This document shows, in pieces, positions 5,060 to 6,078 of a stretch of DNA of 6,078 bases. The position numbers were made by a program, and so were the translations under genes. The stretch's first letter is position 1, and each line of letters starts with the position of its first letter. The notes below the pieces were generated by a model that was not told where the DNA came from, did no database searches, and saw only the letters and a list, made by a program, of their open reading frames with translations. Source of the DNA: Deltaproteobacteria bacterium (GTDB lineage Bacteria > Desulfobacterota > Binatia > Bin18); contig JACQEL010000467.1 of NCBI GenBank assembly GCA_016200595.1, positions 1 through 6,078 of the forward strand, read 5' to 3'.

Positions 5060-6078
5060 ACGGCTTCTGATCAGCCTCATTGCCGTGGCAATCGCGGCGC
5101 TAGTCCGTGTCCCGCAGATATTCGCTCATGGGGAAGCCGGTGATGAGCCCTTCCTCAAGGATCTCACCGTCGCTTTTTACGACGTGTCGATCTCACCGAC
5201 CGAAGTCCAGGTGGGCCAGCCGGTCACCGTCACCGGAACGGTCAAGATTCTCGAGACCTGGCCGTACACACTGGCGCCGCCAGAGACTGCGGCCATCATG
5301 CCGGTGGTCCCGGGCCCGGTGTTCGCCCTCAAAGACCGAAGCGTGAATGGGCAGCCCGCGCCCGGATCTTTTTTCGTCGAAAAAGGTGGGATTTATCAGT
5401 TTAAGATGGTGCTACTCGGGAAAGAGCCCGGGCGCTGGCATGTCCATCCAGGTATGGCGGTCAAGGGAACTGGTACGCTGATCGGTCCCGGTGAATGGGT
5501 CACTGTGCAACCGAGCGCCGCGAAATTCACATTTCCGCTGACGTTGCTCAATGGCCAGACCATTGAACTTAATACTTACGGCGGTCAATTCGTCTGGTGG
5601 TGGTCATTTGCCGGATTCCTGCTCGGTGTGGCCTGGATGCTGTACTGGACGCTCACGAAGCGGACCGTGACGAACCTGGCAGTGACGCTACAACTTCCGG
5701 TTAATGACGATGCTCCTGACATTGGCCTCATCACACCGCGCGACCATATGTGGATGAACATCCTGGCTGGTCTTGCTGTGGTGATGCTGGTGGTTGGCTG
5801 GACTTATGCGACAATGAACTATCCAGTCAGATGGCCGCAGCAGACCGACTGGTTCGCGCCGCGCCCCATCTCTTCGGGAGAGAGTATGGCGGAGGTTCAT
5901 GCCAACGGAGCAATCTACGAAAACGCAACTGATACCCTAGTAATGAAAGTCCAGGTCAAGAACTTGCTGGGAAGCGCCATCACGGTGAAGCAATTCATCA
6001 TGGCGATGGCAACGTTCGTCAATGGTGGGGAACCGGAGCAGGCGAAAGCTGGACCGCGCGATTTCGTTGGCTCACTCG
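5052..6078 (+). CDS. pmoB: Copper membrane monooxygenase subunit B (PmoB/AmoB family), 3' end outside window
   Basis: 342 residues are visible; Methylococcus PmoB has 414, so about 70 are probably missing beyond the window. A signal peptide (1-25, ending QIFA) is followed by HGE, making H26 the mature N-terminus. The first cupredoxin-like domain (26 to about 175) carries WPYTL, PGPVF and GRWHVHPGM with H130 and H132. H26, H130 and H132 match the CuB ligands H33, H137 and H139 of Methylococcus with the same spacing of 104 from first to second. The positions of the bis-His site histidines H48 and H72 hold A41 and K65, so that site is absent. Two membrane helices (about 178-201 and 234-255) lead to the second cupredoxin-like domain (from about 256), which is cut off at residue 342. 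The gene overlaps the preceding small gene by eight bases; AAGGA at 5038-5042 is the likely ribosome binding site. This subunit is mostly periplasmic. Confidence 0.95.
   Translation, partial: MYRRLLISLIAVAIAALVRVPQIFAHGEAGDEPFLKDLTVAFYDVSISPTEVQVGQPVTVTGTVKILETWPYTLAPPETAAIMPVVPGPVFALKDRSVNGQPAPGSFFVEKGGIYQFKMVLLGKEPGRWHVHPGMAVKGTGTLIGPGEWVTVQPSAAKFTFPLTLLNGQTIELNTYGGQFVWWWSFAGFLLGVAWMLYWTLTKRTVTNLAVTLQLPVNDDAPDIGLITPRDHMWMNILAGLAVVMLVVGWTYATMNYPVRWPQQTDWFAPRPISSGESMAEVHANGAIYENATDTLVMKVQVKNLLGSAITVKQFIMAMATFVNGGEPEQAKAGPRDFVGSL

Overview
The window holds a copper membrane monooxygenase operon of the methane/ammonia/alkane monooxygenase superfamily (pmoC, pmoA, pmoB in that order), next to a decayed sugar/alcohol dehydrogenase locus. 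No rRNA or other taxonomic marker is present, so the host can only be inferred. It looks like an uncultured, moderately GC-rich Gram-negative bacterium outside the well-known proteobacterial methanotrophs. The reasons are the strongly divergent PmoA, the extra small genes in the operon, and two kinds of palindromic intergenic repeat that I associate with metagenome-derived soil and subsurface lineages. Binatota, Methylomirabilota/Rokubacteria or Tectomicrobia-like lineages are guesses, not conclusions.

Layout. Positions 1-238 are the 3' end of a gluconate-2-dehydrogenase-subunit-3-like small subunit. After 14 bases comes its partner, a GMC-family FAD oxidoreductase (253-1513). This gene is broken by an out-of-frame internal deletion near 910: both ends are clearly recognisable but lie in different frames, and about 100 or more middle residues are absent. 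Convergent to it is a small exported monoheme cytochrome c (1892-1536, minus strand). The stretch 1893-2211 has no gene; it carries a candidate promoter in each direction.

The plus-strand operon starts with an exported, membrane-anchored protein of unknown function (2212-2811). It continues with pmoC (2824-3672), a tandem-hairpin repeat, pmoA (3773-4567), a 124-bp inverted-repeat element, a small exported membrane protein (4706-5059, TTG start), and pmoB (5052 to the window end, 3' truncated, overlapping the small gene by 8 bases).

How the genes work together. PmoC carries complete sets of the residues known as the CuC (D143, H147, H160) and CuD (N217, H221, H235) ligands. PmoB carries the three CuB histidines (H26, H130, H132) but lacks both bis-His-site histidines. 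The enzyme therefore looks catalytically competent, but its substrate (methane, short alkane or ammonia) cannot be read from the sequence. The two extra operon proteins and PmoB all have signal peptides predicted to end immediately before a histidine, so all three mature proteins may begin with His. That hints at shared copper handling on the periplasmic side. A GMC alcohol dehydrogenase with a cytochrome c could once have oxidised the alcohol product, but here the dehydrogenase is disrupted.
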